IMG/VR virus record: IMGVR_UViG_3300046007_001493
Span: 1-20,401 of that record
Strand: one strand, 5' to 3'
From: a virus
DNA length: 20,401 bases
The first letter of the stretch is position 1, and each line of letters begins with the position of its first letter. The position numbers and the translations under genes were made by a program. A model generated the notes under the pieces. The model worked only from the letters and a program-made list of their open reading frames with translations. It did not search any database and had not been told where the DNA came from. This document shows positions 19,450 to 20,401 of this stretch, one piece after another.

Positions 19450-19656
19450 ATGCCTAACTATGCAATTATTGAAAACGACAAAGTACTTAATGTAATCGTT
19501 GCTGACTCTGCTGAACTTGCTGCAGAACTAACTGGCAAAGAAGTTGTCGAAGCAACTGATGGATTATGGATTGATTGGACTCGTACTAATGGAGCCTGGT
19601 CAGCACCAGTTGAACCAGAGGTAATTATCGAACCAGAACCAGAGGTAGCTGAATGA
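19450..19656 (+). CDS. Small fibre-associated protein, 68 aa
   Basis: It begins MPNYAIIENDKVLNVIVADS and contains GLWIDWTRTNGAW. The start resembles MAHFARIENNIVREVIVVNN of gene 18097-18351, so the two are distant relatives, each following a glycine-rich tip gene. The C-terminal end is a Pro/Glu-rich tail (EPEVIIEPEPEVAE). A possible role is fibre-tip chaperone or accessory factor, inferred from position. The Shine-Dalgarno is AAGGAGAT. It overlaps the next gene by four bases (ATGA). Confidence 0.83.
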   Translation: MPNYAIIENDKVLNVIVADSAELAAELTGKEVVEATDGLWIDWTRTNGAWSAPVEPEVIIEPEPEVAE

Positions 19657-20243
19657 CTAAAGCAAGAGTAAATGCAGACAATGCATCTGCTGATATTCAA
19701 GGAGTAACAGCAGGTACAGGATTAACAGGTGGTGGTACATCAGGTACTGTAACACTTGATGTTGATACAACAACAATTCAGGCTCGTGTTGCAAATGTAA
19801 CCGATACTGAGATTGGCTACCTTGATGGAGTTACTTCTGCTATTCAGACTCAGATAGATACCAAGGCTTCTGCCTCAGCAATCACAGATGCAACAACTAC
19901 AACTGCTGCACGTGGTGCTGGTTATATGGGTGTACCACAGAGTTCTGCTGCTACAACTGGTTCATACACCATTGTCGCTGCAGATGCTGGTGAGCATATC
20001 TACTCAACTGCTACTCGTACAATTACAATCCCTGCTAACGCATCAGTTGCCTTCCCAGTTGGTACTGCAATTTCATTTGTAGCAGCAACTGGAGCAACTG
20101 TAACTATTGCAATTACATCTGACACTTTACTTCTTGCAGGTGCTGGAACTACAGGTTCTCGTACACTTGCACCATTTGGTATGGCTACTGCTATCAAAAT
20201 CACAAGCACGTCTTGGATTATTAGTGGAAACGGATTGACGTAA
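19653..20243 (+). CDS. Modular tail fibre, 196 aa
   Basis: The protein has a GVTAGTGLTGGGTSGTVTLD motif, then TEIGYLDGVTSAIQTQIDTK, the same repeat as in the 719-residue fibre (ELNYVDGVTSAIQTQ). A C-terminal domain follows (SYTIVAADAGEHIYSTATRT, then PVGTAISFVAATGATVTIAI), a beta-rich tip seen in many phage fibres. It probably forms a short side fibre. TAATG coupling to the next gene continues the cassette. Confidence 0.87.
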   Translation: MTKARVNADNASADIQGVTAGTGLTGGGTSGTVTLDVDTTTIQARVANVTDTEIGYLDGVTSAIQTQIDTKASASAITDATTTTAARGAGYMGVPQSSAATTGSYTIVAADAGEHIYSTATRTITIPANASVAFPVGTAISFVAATGATVTIAITSDTLLLAGAGTTGSRTLAPFGMATAIKITSTSWIISGNGLT

Positions 20244-20401
20244 TGGGTGCTATTCAAACTGCATTGATTGGTTCGTTTGTCAAACCTAAACCAGTTGTAA
20301 CAGGTGGAACACTCACATCTGATGCGACTTATTACTATCGTACTTTTACTGCAAACGGAACTTTGGGTGTTACTGTAGATACATTAAGTTTTAATTATGT
20401 A
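20243..20401 (+). CDS. 5' end of another fibre gene (partial)
   Basis: The first 53 codons are visible, beginning MGAIQTALIGSFVKPKPVVT and continuing YYYRTFTANGTLGVTVDTLS. The 'YRTFT.NGTL.V' segment is the usual opening of a glycine-rich or related tip domain. The stop lies beyond the window, so the cassette continues to the right. Confidence 0.8.
   Translation, partial: MGAIQTALIGSFVKPKPVVTGGTLTSDATYYYRTFTANGTLGVTVDTLSFNYV

Noticed and set aside
9952-20243. Diversity-generating retroelement acting on the fibres
   Set aside because: No reverse transcriptase gene and no template/variable repeat pair with adenine-specific changes were found in the window.

Overview
The window is part of a tailed-phage (or prophage) genome with low to moderate GC. 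Nothing in it looks like a bacterial housekeeping region. The host is most likely a low-GC Gram-positive, and an actinobacterium is my best guess. The evidence is a holin with an EF-hand-like leader, an adenosylcobalamin-dependent ribonucleotide reductase, one promoter placed for a leaderless mRNA, and small proteins that resemble actinophage hypotheticals. The host is an inference, not something read directly. The many fibre modules of aquatic type (glycine-rich, NKTLTSP, collagen-like) would fit a freshwater or marine phage.

Region 1 (1-3194, leftward) holds fifteen very small genes, mostly of unknown function and several under 60 codons. They form seven transcription units. Each unit is preceded by the same unusual promoter: TGTCAG, exactly 10 bp, then a TANAAT -10 box. 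Each then has a short leader with an AACGAAAGG or AGAAAGG Shine-Dalgarno. Four of the seven promoters also have a perfect CRP/GlxR-type palindrome upstream (TGTGA-N6-TCACA, spacer always starting TAA). Two intergenic regions carry diverged copies of a ~110-bp module with a GCCCCC/GGGGGC hairpin. One copy contains two perfect DnaA boxes 21 bp apart, which could mark a replication origin.

Region 2 (3195-5730, mixed) contains a free-standing NUMOD4/HNH endonuclease with a promoter suited to leaderless transcription, and a small conserved phage gene. Next come a gene-free stretch with terminators and a likely small structured RNA on the minus strand, and a leftward operon. The operon starts with a secreted SLT-type muralytic protein followed by three small genes, two of them cysteine-containing.

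Region 3 (5752-9068, rightward) encodes a GT4-type glycosyltransferase, a class II ribonucleotide reductase and a holin. A strong terminator follows.

Region 4 (9139-20401, rightward, running off the window) is one long cassette of tail-fibre and receptor-binding genes. It includes a BppU-like protein, a 984-residue fibre with five collagen-like segments, an NKTLTSP-repeat fibre, several small fibre-associated proteins, two glycine-rich tip proteins and further modular fibres. Many joins are TAATG stop/start overlaps, so the genes are probably translationally coupled. The repeated and exchangeable modules look like a system for diversifying host recognition.
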